In this document: positions 12,319 to 24,829 of the stretch, one piece after another
Layout: each line of letters begins with the position of its first letter
Position numbering within the stretch: position 1 is the stretch's first letter
Assembly: GCA_024138025.1 (NCBI GenBank)
Contig: JAMXBD010002805.1
Coordinates: 97,592 to 161,591, forward strand
DNA from: Combretum micranthum
Lineage: Eukaryota; Streptophyta; Magnoliopsida; Myrtales; Combretaceae
Direction: 5' to 3'
Length of the DNA: 64,000 nucleotides
Program-made: the position numbers and the translations under genes
The notes under the pieces: model-generated
The model's database searches: none
What the model was told of the DNA's origin: nothing
What the model saw: only the letters and a program-made list of their open reading frames with translations

Positions 12319-14480
12319 TCATATCATATGCATGAATTTAATGAAGTTGTCTCAATCATGATTTTGGTAAAGTAATGTTTTCTAGAAATTGGAAAAGCAA
12401 AACTTTAAAAATTTCCACTTAGCTTGTTGGAAAATTCGTTAGATTATTTTTAAGTGAGTATTTTCCTTTTAAATTCTATTTCCTTAGTTTTTTAAATTTC
12501 TAAAAAAAATGATCTTTGTCTTTCTAAGTTTCTTATAACTTAATTTCTAGATGTTAAGAGGGTAGTTTCTAAATACTATTTGAGAGTAGTTAAAATTTAT
12601 CAAACTTTATATTTTCTTAACTTTTCCTAAAGTTTATTTCATTTAGTTAAAATAATTTCCTAAATTGTTTACTAATCTTATTTCTTAAGAACATTTTATG
12701 TCTATAAAAGAAACATTCTTGGTGATTTTTCAAACTAGTCTATTTCTTAATATTTTAGAGTATTGGTGAAACTTTCTTAACGAAGTTTGGTAAAGCTTTT
12801 GTTAATCAAGGATTTGAAATTTTAATTTTTAAAGAAAATTTTTTCACTTTATGGTTTTGTAAAGTGTATGTATGATATATCTACTTTATGTATTATCTAA
12901 AAATTCACATGTTCTTTGGTTACTAAAAACTTATGATGAACTCCTCTAAATATTTGGAAAAGATTTGCTAAGATAATTCCTAAGTCTTTATGGGAAAAAT
13001 CATTTCTTACTTGACAAAATTTATTTTGGAAAAGAACTCTCAATTTCTCTTTTTATTTAAGAAAATCTTGTGAGACAACATCAATATGTTCATGCATGGA
13101 TATGAATATGTAGTATGAGAATATGAAAATATAAGAAAGACATAATAAGCAATATAATAAGCAAGTTAATATATCAAGTATTGGAAATCTTAGCTTCATC
13201 AAGGTAACCCAGTCAAGTATTGGGAGCCTTAACTTCATCAAGGCAACCCGAGGCTAAGAATAGACTAGTCGTAAACAGAGAAAAAGAAAAAGAAAAGAAA
13301 AAGCAGTAGTAATAGCAAGTTAGAGATAGTTAGTGAGCATTAGGCTCTAAAAATATAGATATACATAGACTTAATAATATACATAGAGTTATATTAGAGT
13401 ATAATAACAACAATAATATCGTTAATAATCAACATATATATAAGTATAATAACAACATAGTAAAATTGGAATTTCATGTATAATAACAAAACATGAACAT
13501 GTTGTTGCTTTTACTGCTCATATGAGTTTCGAAATAATACAATGGTCATGCTAGTTATATGACATGGGTAAATCAAATAAGAATAGAAATTTTACCTAAA
13601 GTGTTTGTGTGGGATTATGTGGGTAGTAGAAAATAGTAGATGGTTTGTATGTAGGGGGGATTTTTTTTTTTTAAGTGATTGGTGAAAGAGAGTTTTGGTA
13701 GAGAGAAATTTTTGTGGAGAGTGTTTGTGGAGTTAATTTGAACGGGTTTTGTTATGTGTAAAGATGGTGTGAAAGAAGTGAAGAGAAAGGAAGTATTTAT
13801 AGAAATTTTGTAGTGGAAATTAGATGAAATAAAATAAATTGATGGAGGAAGAGAGAGGCGGCACTTGCCACTATTGAAAGAAGAGAGAGAGTGAATTATT
13901 TTGTTTGTTTTGTAATAAAAAGTAATAAAGATGTGAAGTATGATTGATGTGAAGGTATATTGGAAATGAAAAAAGTGGAAAAATAGGTATGTAGGTAGTA
14001 AGAATAGGTCGTATGGTAAAGTAGAGATAAATGAATAGTAGTATAGGACAATGAATATTAAACACGACTAATAATATACTGATAGTAAAGAAAATATGTG
14101 TATAAATGCAATATTTGTTATTTGTAGTTATCGAAAAATTACGAAACTGATATTTTTGAAATCCTTGTTTTAATTCGGTCCTAACGATGTCATCGCAATA
14201 ATTTTACTATTTTGAGCCTCGGGATACGCTTCTCGAGAGCTTATCCTGTTTGGGTCTAAATGATACTCAAAATTCACGAATCTAATATTTTTACGTTTCT
14301 TTATATTATTACGAAGTATTATCACTAATTATTTCAACTTTGTTTTCTAGGGCTAAAGAATACGGATTGTCAAATCTAATTATAGGGTTTGTACCAATCT
14401 TTTGTTGACCTTTAGAGTTTCCGGTTTACTTTTGATTCTAAGATTAAGCTTATAATAAATTAAAATTTCAAGGGTTTACA
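11485..14480 (-). mobile_element. 5' LTR of element E, 5' portion
   Basis: On the minus strand it starts TGTAAACCCTTGAAATTTTA at 14480. Together with 7258-7973 it makes a 3.7-kb LTR. A TATA box (TATAAATA) lies at 13801-13794 and an AG|GTAA donor-like site at 13595. Two tandem copies of the CAAGTATTGGGAGCCTTAGC segment (13170-13250) assign it to the two-copy subfamily, with D, I and A. Upstream of 14480 is element X integrase DNA, so E inserted into X. Confidence 0.8.
13592..13801 (-). promoter_or_regulatory. Element E 5' LTR core promoter and leader donor-like site
   Basis: The minus-strand TATAAATA (13801-13794) is followed by CTTTAG|GTAAAATT, with the donor G at 13595, about 206 nt downstream. 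Confidence 0.45.
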
Positions 14481-15100
14481 ACACACATAAAGGCCGATGG
14501 CGTTGTAGGCTGGCATACAAGTTCCTCGTTTCCTTCAATCCTTGATTTTGTAATCCTCTAGGTCGAGCTTTATTTTATTGGTTCTGGAACCTAAGTAAGC
14601 TGATTCCCATCATCTCTACAGGACTATGGAAGATTTGCCCTCAAATCTTGATCAATTGTAAACTTATGCTCATCGCTTATTTTTGTCTTGTAAGCTAAAC
14701 TTGAGACTGGACTTTTCCTTGTAATCTTCTACTATTGATAGATTATTCCAAAAACTTGCATCTTGCTTTGCATAGCTTTCTTGAACCTCTTTGCCCTTGC
14801 TTTTGTGATGGGTCTCTTAGGTAAAGTCATGGGATCCTTACTCTTCGTTACCTGATTTGCATCATTACCCCCTTCCTCAAGATGATTTATCCTCGAATCA
14901 AACTCATCACCTACATCAAAAGGAGAACGATCACTAACATTAAATGTAGTACTGATATTATAATCACCAGGTAGATCCAATTTGTAGGCATTGTCATTAA
15001 TTCTTTCCATAACTTGGAAGGGTCTATCTCTTCTTGGATGCAATTTAAATTTCCTTTGATGTGGAAACTGTTCTTTCCCTATATGCACCCAAACCCAATC
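14481..15100 (-). pseudogene. Element X: Ty3/gypsy integrase C-terminus
   Basis: The minus strand from 15100 continues the integrase of 19474-19781 after removal of LTR D. It reads DWVWVHIGKEQFP, then the GPF-like segment, then LDLPGDYNISTTFNVSD (the chain-end block common to many plant Ty3 integrases). It finishes with a basic tail, KRPITKARAKRFKKAMQ, and a stop at 14732. Positions 14731-14481 are a short 3' non-coding stretch into which element E is inserted. The insertion splits a Trp codon. The lineage differs from that of the surrounding long LTRs, and no chromodomain is seen. Confidence 0.75.
15096..15100. repeat. Target-site duplication of solo LTR D (left)
   Basis: CAATC, repeated exactly at 19474-19478. 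Confidence 0.9.
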
Positions 15101-17479
15101 TGTCAAGGATTACCCTAAACGTGATAGTCCGCCGTACATAATACTAAAGCCTAAGAATGACTACCTCAGTCATGCAAATGCTTCTATATCATGTACAAGG
15201 CGTACATCATAACCAAGGGAACGCATCAGAGTAGCATAATTTACATTGATAATGATTAAGTAACAAAGCAAGGAGAATACTTATCATAAAACATAGACAT
15301 GGTAAATTACAATTTTTAGGGGCATATCCCTCTATTGTCTTCAAGTTGAAATAAATACACTTCTTAGAAATTTACTCACAGAGCATACATTCATATAAGG
15401 AACCTTACGAGGTAACTTCACTCTATGTTCCCATTACCTTCATAAGAGTTTAACATCCTTCCATGACTTCCTTAATGTCATGATTTTCGATTTAAGCCAC
15501 GGGTATACCTGATGGGGGTATAAGCTTACAACTAGCTTAATGAGGTATTCTTTTTCATTCGTACCATGGTTTCAAATAAGTTTATTTATATTTTCACACA
15601 TATACTATATATACAATGTAATAATCACATGATTTCACAATTATATATAGTCATTCGGAAACCATATATAGAACGTATTTACCCCTCCGTATTAAAGGTT
15701 AAGGAATTGTTGATGAAGATCCTCGACCTTCTACTACTGGTCCCCACGTCTCCATCCAAAGCGTTCGGTGGGCTCGGCTTCGAACCTAGAGTTGCATTCC
15801 CTGAGTGATTTAGATTCTTTAGGAAGGAACATGGTTTGTGTCCCAGTACGATAACAGCCAATCCAACTCTATGCATAGGAGTAGCAACCTTCTGAAAGAA
15901 ATGTGACTCGATGGATGCTATGCGTGAGCATTTTATTTTTCTTAAGCCAAACCTTATTAAGGTTTATTAGGGGGCGAACAATCAATTTAGCAAACATTAA
16001 GCAGTCATACAAATAAGTAAATAAAACACTTAAACAGGCAGTTTGAAGTTGCGATATTCTTAATTCTCATTTCACACATAAGCATAGAATCACATATATA
16101 CATATCCCCGGATTCCCCATACATATCCATTTTTATCTTTTCTTAGTATACTAATGCCACTACTTTACAAGCACAAGCAAAGTAACGAAATTAAGAGGAA
16201 TAACTCACTCGTCCATTTCGTAATCTTTTTAGTCATAGAAATCCTCAAGAAAGGTAATCTCATATCCTTCATCACCTAGACAAAAGAAATACTGGGATGA
16301 GTATTTCGTAGAAAATCTACTTAAACTTTCTAATTCTATTTCACCATATTCGTCAAAACATAGAATAAAATTCAATTTAAAATGACCGTAACTTTACTCA
16401 TTTTAACTCGGAATTTCGCATATAATATACTGTTTTCTACCTATTCGAAAAGATCTATCCATTTCTAAGGTTATTTTTGTTATATAAGGTTGTTTGGGTT
16501 CCAAAACTGTAGGGTACAGATTCATCACGAAATTTGTAGTTTTCAAAACATAAGTTTACAGACTTTTTCTTATCCAAATATACTTGTACCAAAATGTAGA
16601 TAGTAGTATAGTTGAAAAAGATCCTTTAAATATATGTATAGACTCATTTTGTATGCAAGATTCTAATGGTGTTGTTTCAACGATTATATTTCATAAAACA
16701 ATATCTTGTGGTGTTAGAAGACTTGTATCTTAACAATTTCTTTCTTAAGTGTTTTGAATGAATTTCATAATCTCTTGAGTTATTATAAGTATATTCTTAT
16801 AATAAATTTTCCCTTAGCTTTGGTCTTTTACAATTTTTACTTTTAGTGATAAAAAAATGAAGTCTTCAAGAGTTTTATTAAGTTGTTGCTAAGTCAAACA
16901 ATTTTGTGTTGTGTATATTTTCTTTTAAAGAAATGACTTTGATAAATAATTATTTTTATATTTTCATTTTCCAACTTCTTTAAAAATAAACTTCATTTCT
17001 AAAACATGGTCTTTTAATTCTTTGACTAATTTATTTGGGAAGGAAATCATGTCTTAATATTTTCTTAAGTTTTTAATAATATCTATTGTTTTTGAAATCT
17101 TCACTGTTTATATTCTTTTATTTCTTTGAAAATGAGTTTATCATTTAAAAATCTTGATAAACTTTTATTTTTCTAAGTGATTTTATAATTGAGTGAGTTG
17201 ATTTTATATCAACTTATAAAACTTAGTTTAGTTATTACTTTTGGTAAAATTCCTACAAGTAAGCTTTTTGAGAAAAGTTTATTAGCAAATAATTCTTATT
17301 ACTGAGTTTTAATAAACTTCATGTGACTTATCATAATAAAAGAAAATGTTTATTTTGTTAGTTAACCTCTTTGAGAAAATCATCTTTATTGTTATCTAGG
17401 AAAAAATCTTAGTGAGATTGAAAAGAAGGTGAAAAAGAAAATTTTTCTTGTGGATGTGATACAAAATCTTGATTTGGTG

Positions 17480-17515
<36 letters not shown>

Positions 17516-19473
17516 AAGGTTGGTTTCATTTCCTTTATTAAAGAAAATTCTACTTTAGATTTTTGTTGAGACAATATCATTATGGTTCTACATGTACATG
17601 AGCATGTAAAATAATAAGAATATGAGAAAGATACCAAAAGCAAATAATAATAAGCAAGATAATCACAATATTAAGTATTAGGAACTTAGCTCCATCAAGG
17701 TAACCCAGTCAAGTATTGGGAGCCTTATCTTCATCAAGCATCCCGAGACTAAGAATATATTAGTCCCAAAAAGAATAAAGAAAGAAAATGTTGTTTTGAC
17801 TTGATAAGGACAAGTCTAGTCTTAAAATAGCATAAAATAAATAAATTGCAAAGCATAAAATCAAATAAATAACAAGAAAGCTTATATGCTCTAAAGATTA
17901 TATATAAATACATAAATATATTTAGTTAGTTATGAATAAAAAGTTAGCATAATAATAACAATAATAACGAATAATAATATTAATAACAACATGTATAAAA
18001 ACATAATAACAAGATAATAAAACAGGAATTTCATGTGCAAGAACAAACATGAACATGTTGTTGCTTTTACTACTCATGTGAGTTTCAAAACAACACCATA
18101 GTCATGTTAAATTACATGACATGGACAAATTAAATGGTTGGAAAAGTTTACCTAAAGTGTTTATGTGGTATGAAGATGGTAGATGAATGTGATATTATAT
18201 GGGTAGTAGAAAATAAGAGATGGTTTGTGTGTAGAGGAGGATTTTTATGAGTGTTTGGTTAAAAAGAGTTTTGGTAGAGAGAAATCTTTATGGAGGGTGT
18301 TTGTGTAGTGAATTTGAGAGAGTTTTTGTAGTAAAATGAGTTGTGTGAAAGAATGAAGGAGGAATGGGGTATTTATAGAATTTTAGAGTAGAAATTGGAT
18401 ATAATTAAATAAATTGAAAAAGAAAATAATTTGATGGAGAAGAGAGAGAGTGTGCACCGGCCATATGAGAGAGAGGGAGAGAAAATTGTTTTATTTGTTG
18501 TTTTATAATAAAAAGTAATTAAGATGTGAAGTATGGTTGATGTGAAGGTGTATTGGAAATAAAAAAAAGTAGGAAAAATAGGTATATAGGTAGTAAGAAA
18601 AAGTAGAGATAGATAAATAGTAATGAATAGTAGAATATGCGTATAAATGCGATATCTGTGATTTTTAATTGCCGAAAAATTTTAAAACTGATATTTTTGA
18701 AAACCTTATATCTTTACGAGTCTATTGGTATTAATGGAATATTTTTTCCATCTGGTGTACCAGGGCACAATTTTCGAAAACTGATCCCGTTCAAATCCGA
18801 AGGACACTAGAAATTCACGAATCTGATATTTTTAAGCTTCCCTATATTATTACGAACTATTATCAACAATTATTTTCATTCCGTTGCTTAGGTTTTAAGA
18901 GCACAGGATTGCCGGATCTTAAACAATAGGGTTTGTTGTAAACTTTGTTGACTTTTAGGGTTCCGGTTCGACTTTCAACTTGTTGATTTTATTCGTATGA
19001 TTCTAAAACTTTGGGGTTTTGTCCGTATTATATTTTTAGTTCGACGAGTATTGTTTATCTCATTTTATTGGTGATTATCTAATATTTTCAATTCTCGGGA
19101 TCGTTTAACCAAGTCAGGGTTATAGGTTGACTCTGTTTAACTTTTGGTAAAAATTGAAAATTTTTATTCTAAAATTCACCGAAGGATTTAAGGTCTTAGT
19201 ATTTTGTTGTCGAGCGTTATTTAGATGTATCATCTTGATTTGCATGTTAGAAATCAGATAGATGATTTGATTGGTGTACGGATGTTGAATCAATCGATTG
19301 TTGAATTTTCAGTTTTGTTTTGAGGGTTTTCGTTTTGCAAGATTAAGAATTCTCATGTTTGACCTTATTTTGGAATTTTTGTTTTAACTTGGGTTGATTT
19401 TCATGGTTTCAGTTTTTAGTTTCTGATTTCTATGATTATTTTCTAAAAATTATGAAAATTTCAAGGGTTTACA
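15101..19473 (-). mobile_element. Solo LTR D in the integrase of element X
   Basis: On the minus strand it starts TGTAAACCCTTGAAATTTTC at 19473 and ends TTGACA at 15101. Perfect 5-bp duplications (CAATC on the plus strand) lie at 15096-15100 and 19474-19478. At 4.4 kb it is among the longest copies. Its U5-side cassette (15700-15900) is the TTCGGTGGGCTCGGCTTCG type also seen in LTR A. It has two copies of the CAAGTATTGGGAGCC segment (17670-17745). A TATA box lies at 18377-18370 and a donor-like AG|GTAA at 18151. An (AT)n tract lies near 17487-17510. No coding capacity was seen. Confidence 0.9.
18148..18377 (-). promoter_or_regulatory. LTR D core promoter and leader donor-like site
   Basis: The minus-strand TATAAATA (18377-18370) is followed by ACTTTAG|GTAAAC, with the donor G at 18151, about 226 nt downstream. 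Confidence 0.45.
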
Positions 19474-19781
19474 CAATCACCAGGTTCAAAGATCACTTTC
19501 CTTCTTCCCTTGTTGACCTGTCGTGTGATTTGTTTATTCCTCTTTTCAATATTTATGTTCACATTTTCATGCAATGTCTTCACCAAATCAACCTTCTTTT
19601 TCCCATCAAGACTACTCTTTTCTTCACATGGTAGAGGAATTAAATCCAAAGGAGTTAGTGGATTGAAGCCATATACAATCCCAAATAGTCGAAAACCTAT
19701 ACTAAAATGAACCATAAGCGATCTGCCTTGAGACCCAACACCTTTACGCTTGGAAACAACTATCCCTGATAGTCTGATCAA
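19474..19781 (-). pseudogene. Element X: Ty3/gypsy integrase, central to C-terminal part
   Basis: The minus-strand frame contains FGIVYGFNPLTPLDLIPLP, then a Lys-rich helix and GRRKVIFEPGD. These are the blocks that directly precede DWVWVH in plant Ty3 integrases. The frame breaks exactly at LTR D and resumes at 15100. The catalytic core with its DD(35)E residues is absent: sequence above 19781 does not continue integrase, so X is truncated or rearranged here. Confidence 0.75.
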
Positions 19782-19789
19782 GTTGGTAA

Positions 19790-20250
19790 GGGAAAAACCT
19801 CAACTTAATGGCAAATTTATGCCAAAGAACCTTAGTTGTTGTGACTAACTCAAGTAATTAGCTTTGGTTGTTCAAGATGATTCAAGCACGAATCAAAGTG
19901 AGAAAAAAAAAAAAAAAACCTCTCAAGATCACTATTTGTCTATTAATGTATGTAAAATATTTATAGACATTGAACATGCTCACATACCCTCAAATTAACT
20001 AAAATTTGTAATGGGGTTAAGTGAGTAGCAAAAAGAGGCCCACACTTCCCAAATACATAAGATAACCTAATAAAACTTAGTATGGGATTATAATATATCA
20101 TAAGGTGCCTAAAAACTCTATAAACTATCCAAGACAAGCATTTTAATAGCCTAAAACAAAATATAAAAAGTTGGTCCAACTTAATACAAAGATCTTTTAC
20201 TTAACTTGCATCCCTTCTTGAAGCTTCGATCTTCATGCCTTCTCTTCTAG
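19790..20250 (-). other. Possible short LTR / 3' non-coding region of a second X-type element
   Basis: On the minus strand this lies just downstream of an X-type integrase tail. It contains CTATAAATATTTTAC near 19960 (TATA-like), a run of 16 T and the phrase TTGATTCGTGCTTGAATC. This arrangement resembles a short gypsy LTR, but I could not define its ends or a target duplication. Confidence 0.3.
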
Positions 20251-20258
20251 CAATTAAA

Positions 20259-20513
20259 TTATATTAAAGTATGATTTGAGTCTTGTAAGCTAAGCTTAAG
20301 ACTGGACTCATCCATGCAATCTTCCATTGTTGATAGATTATTCCACAAGCCTTGCATAGCTTCCCTAAACCTTTTTTCCCTTGCCCTTGTGATTGGTCCT
20401 AGAGGTAATGTCATGGGATCCTTGCTCTTAGTCACCTGAATCGCATCAGTTTTTCTATTCCCATTCTTTGTGTTCAAGTTTTTGCTTTTCATTTCTCTAT
20501 TTACTTTGATCAT
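20259..20513 (-). pseudogene. Second copy of an X-type integrase C-terminal tail
   Basis: The minus-strand frame has TKSKDPMTLPLGPITRARE, then KRFREAMQ and about 30 further residues to a stop. It is nearly the same as the tail at 14732-14860 (TKSKDPMTLPKRPITKARA). It is a separate and slightly longer copy whose upstream integrase is not present. This shows that at least two X-type elements contributed to the locus. Confidence 0.6.
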
Positions 20514-22150
20514 AAGTTCTAGAATAGGTTCATGTTTAAGTTTGGGAAGTTCTTAGAGTGCCTCAATGGTTGCCTCTAAGCATGCACAAAGGGGATCCCA
20601 CCCCTCCTCCCCTTCAGGCGGGGCAACACAATCGATTATTTTGCTTTAAAAGAGGTAGACGAAGGCTAGTGTTATCTATCCTCTCAGCTATGTTTGAAAT
20701 TTTTTATCGGATTAGAATCCAATGTAATGTTTTAATAGGAAAGTTTTCTAATAGTTGAATCTTCCTAGTGGCTCAGTTTTTAGATGAGGTGGTCAGGCGA
20801 TACACAAAGATAGAAGTGCCAAGTCTTGTTGATCAAGAGACCATGAAGGAGATCACCTCTTTTGCTGAGTATGGCTTGTAGCAATTTCCTTAATGTAGTT
20901 GAAATTTTACTTAGGTCTTTGTTGATTGAACTTTGCTTATATAGCTTAGTATCTTTTTTCTTGATTAGGAAGGTGAATCTTCCCCACATAAAAAAGTCCT
21001 TTTGGTTAATTTATTAAGACCCCCTTAGTTTATTTTAGGCAAGTGCTAACTAATCGCTGGAATTCCTTTTCTGGAAGCATGTCTCCCTTTTAGGAATCTC
21101 AGACTCCCTTTATGGTAATTAAGAGGCTTAATCAAGCAATTTCCTTTTCTAGGCACCCAAAGCAGTAGTTTTCTATGGCTTTGTAGAAGCCACTATCTTC
21201 TAAGCTAGGGAGCTCGACTTATGCAATCATGAGGTTGGATTGGGTCCATGAGGCCCATGATGAAAAATAGCCATCGGCATCTATTTTAAACCCTAAACAC
21301 ATATTACAATTCAAACCAACTACATGTGACCAAAATTCTTTGTTTTCACAAATCAATACATATCCTCTATTCACCATCTAGAACATCTTCAAAGCTAGGA
21401 TGTTCCAAAAACCCACTAATTGGTTGCAATTAGCAATATAATAGTTTATATGGCCACCACTTATATCTGAAAAAATATGAAAGAATAAGTCACAACCCTA
21501 TACACATATACTACAACCACTTATTTGTGATCAACCATTGACACATTTACATCAAACATCAAATTAATCAAGAACCAGCTTTTTATTATCTCTAGTTTAA
21601 GTTGCACAAATAACAAAATGATAACTCAGTATATCGCTACACACACACATAATAATATATACATACAATGTTTGGTATTCCATAATATCCATGAGTTCAA
21701 ATTACCGAAACTTACCCTAATCCTATCCAAGTGCAACTCCACGTAGGGACAATGCTATAGAAAGACATGCATTAGCAACACCGGTGCTCTTGGTCCACTA
21801 ACTACATGAGTAACAAGCAAATTGTGTGGTTGAGTATTTAATTAGATAGTTTAAGATCCTATCTTAGACAAGTACAAGCAACAAACATGGTATATGAGTT
21901 CTTAAAGCGTTACATGAATGTGTAATTAAAGCTATAAGATTCCTAGATATTGATATAAGAAGTAATTTAAAAGGTATTTCGAATCATTTTTCATCCCTTA
22001 ATCTCACTTATTACTCATTAGTCTTGTATAACTCCACATAAACCAACTTATGGTTATCATTTGGCCATTTGACACATAATCATATGAAATTACTATTTAA
22101 TTTCGTTGTATCTTGATTTCAAGGTTTATGTAGTTCAAACCTAAAGAAAG
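20514..22150. other. Unassigned non-coding stretch
   Basis: No convincing gene or element ends were seen. A GC-richer patch at 20570-20640 (CCCACCCCTCC, GGCGGGGC) and the AT-rich remainder have no recognised identity. Open frames here are short and lack motifs. Confidence 0.5.
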
Positions 22151-22312
22151 GGTTCAACATGACCTATACATGAGCTCATGCAGGGGTCATGTTGATCATA
22201 TGGATCTTAGAAACTTAACATGACCTATACACAATCTCATGTAAGGGTTGTATGAATCTTAGAAGCTCAACACGACCTATACATGACCTCATGCAAGGTG
22301 GTCATGTTGGCT
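22151..22312. repeat. Three imperfect tandem units built on CATGACCTATACATGA
   Basis: Units begin near 22151, 22211 and 22264 and are about 50-62 bp long. Each has (A)ACATGACCTATAC, then an internal CTCATGYA and most of a GTCATGTTG segment. Spacing varies by deletion. Function is unknown. Confidence 0.7.
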
Positions 22313-22380
22313 CAGTAACATCACATTTGTAAAATTTTTCCAATTCTTTCCCAAAAATTTAGTTTTTATGTGTTAAACTT

Positions 22381-22710
22381 GCAATTTATCCACCAAAAAC
22401 TCGTCTAAAAATATACTAGCACTCCATTAACATTTTCAAAACAAGATCAAGATTTGAAAAATGACTTACTTAAGTCTTTTAATCTTCTTGTTCTTGTACC
22501 ATTTCTTGACTTAAATGCCTACAACCATAAACATCATTAAGTCCTATTATGTGCTCTTAACACATGCAATTTATCCACCAAAACTCATCGATAGAAACCA
22601 ACACCCAGTAACATTTCTAAGACAAGAACAAGATTTGAAAAATAACTTAAGTCTTTTAATCTTCTTGTTTTTATACCCTTTCTTGACTTAAATGCCTACG
22701 ACCATAAACT
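22381..22710. repeat. Tandem duplication, period about 185 bp
   Basis: GCAATTTATCCACCAAAA starts at 22381 and again at 22566. The two copies share AAGTCTTTTAATCTTCTTGT and TTTCTTGACTTAAATGCCTAC, and each ends at ACCATAAAC. The copies differ by several substitutions and small indels. They appear non-coding. Confidence 0.75.
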
Positions 22711-24829
22711 TGTTAAATCCCAACTCGCGTAGTCATTCATAAAATCTTCCTCAACTTCTAGAAATTTCTAGGAAAAGAAAATTCAAAACTTAAAAAACAT
22801 CCAAACACATCCTTTAAGGTATCTTTCAACCATTAGTTATCAAGGCAAGAAAGAACACGACTTATTGGATTTGCATTATCAAAAACTCAATGTTGAAAGA
22901 AAGAAATTTCTAATTGGAATAGAAATTATCAATTTGGATGAAAGAAAAAGAAGCATACTATTGATGGTAAATAATAAATTGTAGTCCAATTGGCCCACCA
23001 TAAGTCTCACATGGAACAAAAGGCCCATGAGGAGCACAAAGACCCATTGGCTCAGCCATCCTACCGAGATTTTGCTCTAGCTAAGATCTTGGTCCTTGAC
23101 TTCCTAAGGAGCCCATATTAGAATGGACCTCAATCTCAACTCAACTATCTTAGCACCTTAGTTCAAGGAAATCCGAGGTCCTCCTTGTGCCACATTGTAA
23201 CTTCCAAGTGGAGCCTATGGTGACATACCCTATGACTTCATGACAAGTCTTTCTCCCTTAACGAAAAGCTATGAACTCCCTAACGAGCTACCTTCTCTAG
23301 ACTTACTAGATGCTCCTAACATGTTCCTAATCCCATAGTTAGGGTTAGGAGATAACCATCACTACTCTGGCCACACTCCATGCTCCACCAGCTCTTTCTC
23401 CTTAAGTCCAAGTCAATTACCAACCTAGGGTCATCTACACTAATAGAATAGATACAATGGGGGGCATTTTGGTATGCCATCATCTATAAATAGTCTTTCC
23501 CTCTAACCGGATTAGGGCAACTGAAGACTCCATGTTTCAGAATTTACACACTCTATAACTACCTTTTGAATTATTAGAAAAGGAGACCCACGACTAATTC
23601 AATAAGTGGAGTAACCACCTTGGACAACTTCCTTGTGCACCACTAACTAACTTAATCATTAAATTGATCGCACTTGAGAACCTTCTTGCGCACCACTGAT
23701 TGGTTTTTTGTGTTTGCATGTCCTTAATTTTATTAGCAGAATCAACACCTGCAACACGTATATTTTTTTTTTTTTCTTTTCACATATCTAGGTTTAAATC
23801 TTTTTAGAAACCATTATACCCTTTATCTTATGATTTATTTAATTTTGTATAACTTATTTCAATTCTCATTGAGTATAAGTCATCCATGTAGTTTTTCTCT
23901 GACATAAGAAATTCCCTTATTTTATAAATGCTAGAAGCCATAATTAGCCAAAAAAAAAAAAAAAAAAAGTAGTCCAACAAATTAAATGTGAAAAATTTTG
24001 CCACTCCGCCAACCCAACGAAAATTTGTTTCTTTTTTATCAAACTTATCTTAGCAAAGGTTGACCTAACCATGATTGTATCAAAATTAATAATAAATACG
24101 GGTTTGACAGTTGGATTATCGTCATAGACTATCCCAAAAGCTCTAGCAAACATATGAAGCGAAAGAAAGCCTATGGCTTTTTTATTATTTATGTACAAGT
24201 AAAAGCACAATATTAAAATCCTCAATATGGTACCTGTGCATGTGTTACACTTGAAATTAATCAATGGCTTATTTGACTTTCTGCCGTCTCCTTTTTTCTG
24301 TCTTTGAAAGTTCATCAAATGTCTGTATCCAGAGCTAGATTTGAACTGATCAACTTGAATGAAACGGGTAAGTTATGATAAATATTAAGCAGGACTGAAT
24401 AGTGTCTTTCTCCATTGGACAATGTTCTACTATATGCCCAACGCTGAACAACACCGCTGTTGTGAGCATAAGTGTTGATGGGGAAAGGAGGAGGAAGAAA
24501 GATACCTAACTACAGATTTTCCAAATTGCGGCCACAAAATTTACTTCTTTATGTTACACGGATTCCCCTCCCACATATAGGATTGAATTACCATTAAAAG
24601 CCAGAGGAGAAATTTTAAAATCCAAAATCATTATTTAGCTTGGAATTCAATTTTGCTTCTTAAACATTATATATAACGTTAAGGAATTTAGAGTACATCA
24701 GCGAAGTAACAGTAGTGATATTAATAACTGAAATACTGGTGATTAAAATAAGGATTAAAATAGTGACACGGTAATAGATTAATATAATAATAGTAAAGTA
24801 ATAATAGCAGAGAACGAGGCAGTTGCCCA
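22711..24829. other. Intergenic DNA downstream of the NSP2-like gene
   Basis: No gene was recognised. At 22975-23760 there is an LTR-like arrangement with CTATAAATAG at 23484-23493, a downstream leader with two GTGCACCAC-like repeats (about 23635 and 23690) and a poly-T end. Its ends could not be fixed, so I do not call it an element. The 124-codon minus-strand frame at 23944-24318 ends in a translated poly-T run and has no motif. The 3' UTR of the NSP2-like gene should lie just below 24830. Confidence 0.4.

Noticed and set aside
20558..20758. 66-codon plus-strand frame in a GC-rich patch
   Set aside because: No motif, no codon bias visible, and surrounding DNA is repeat-derived.
22975..23765. 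Possible solo LTR with TATAAATAG
   Set aside because: No reliable ends, no target duplication and no primer site seen.
23944..24318. 124-codon minus-strand open frame
   Set aside because: No recognised motif. Ends in a Phe run from a poly-T tract, and composition matches surrounding non-coding DNA.
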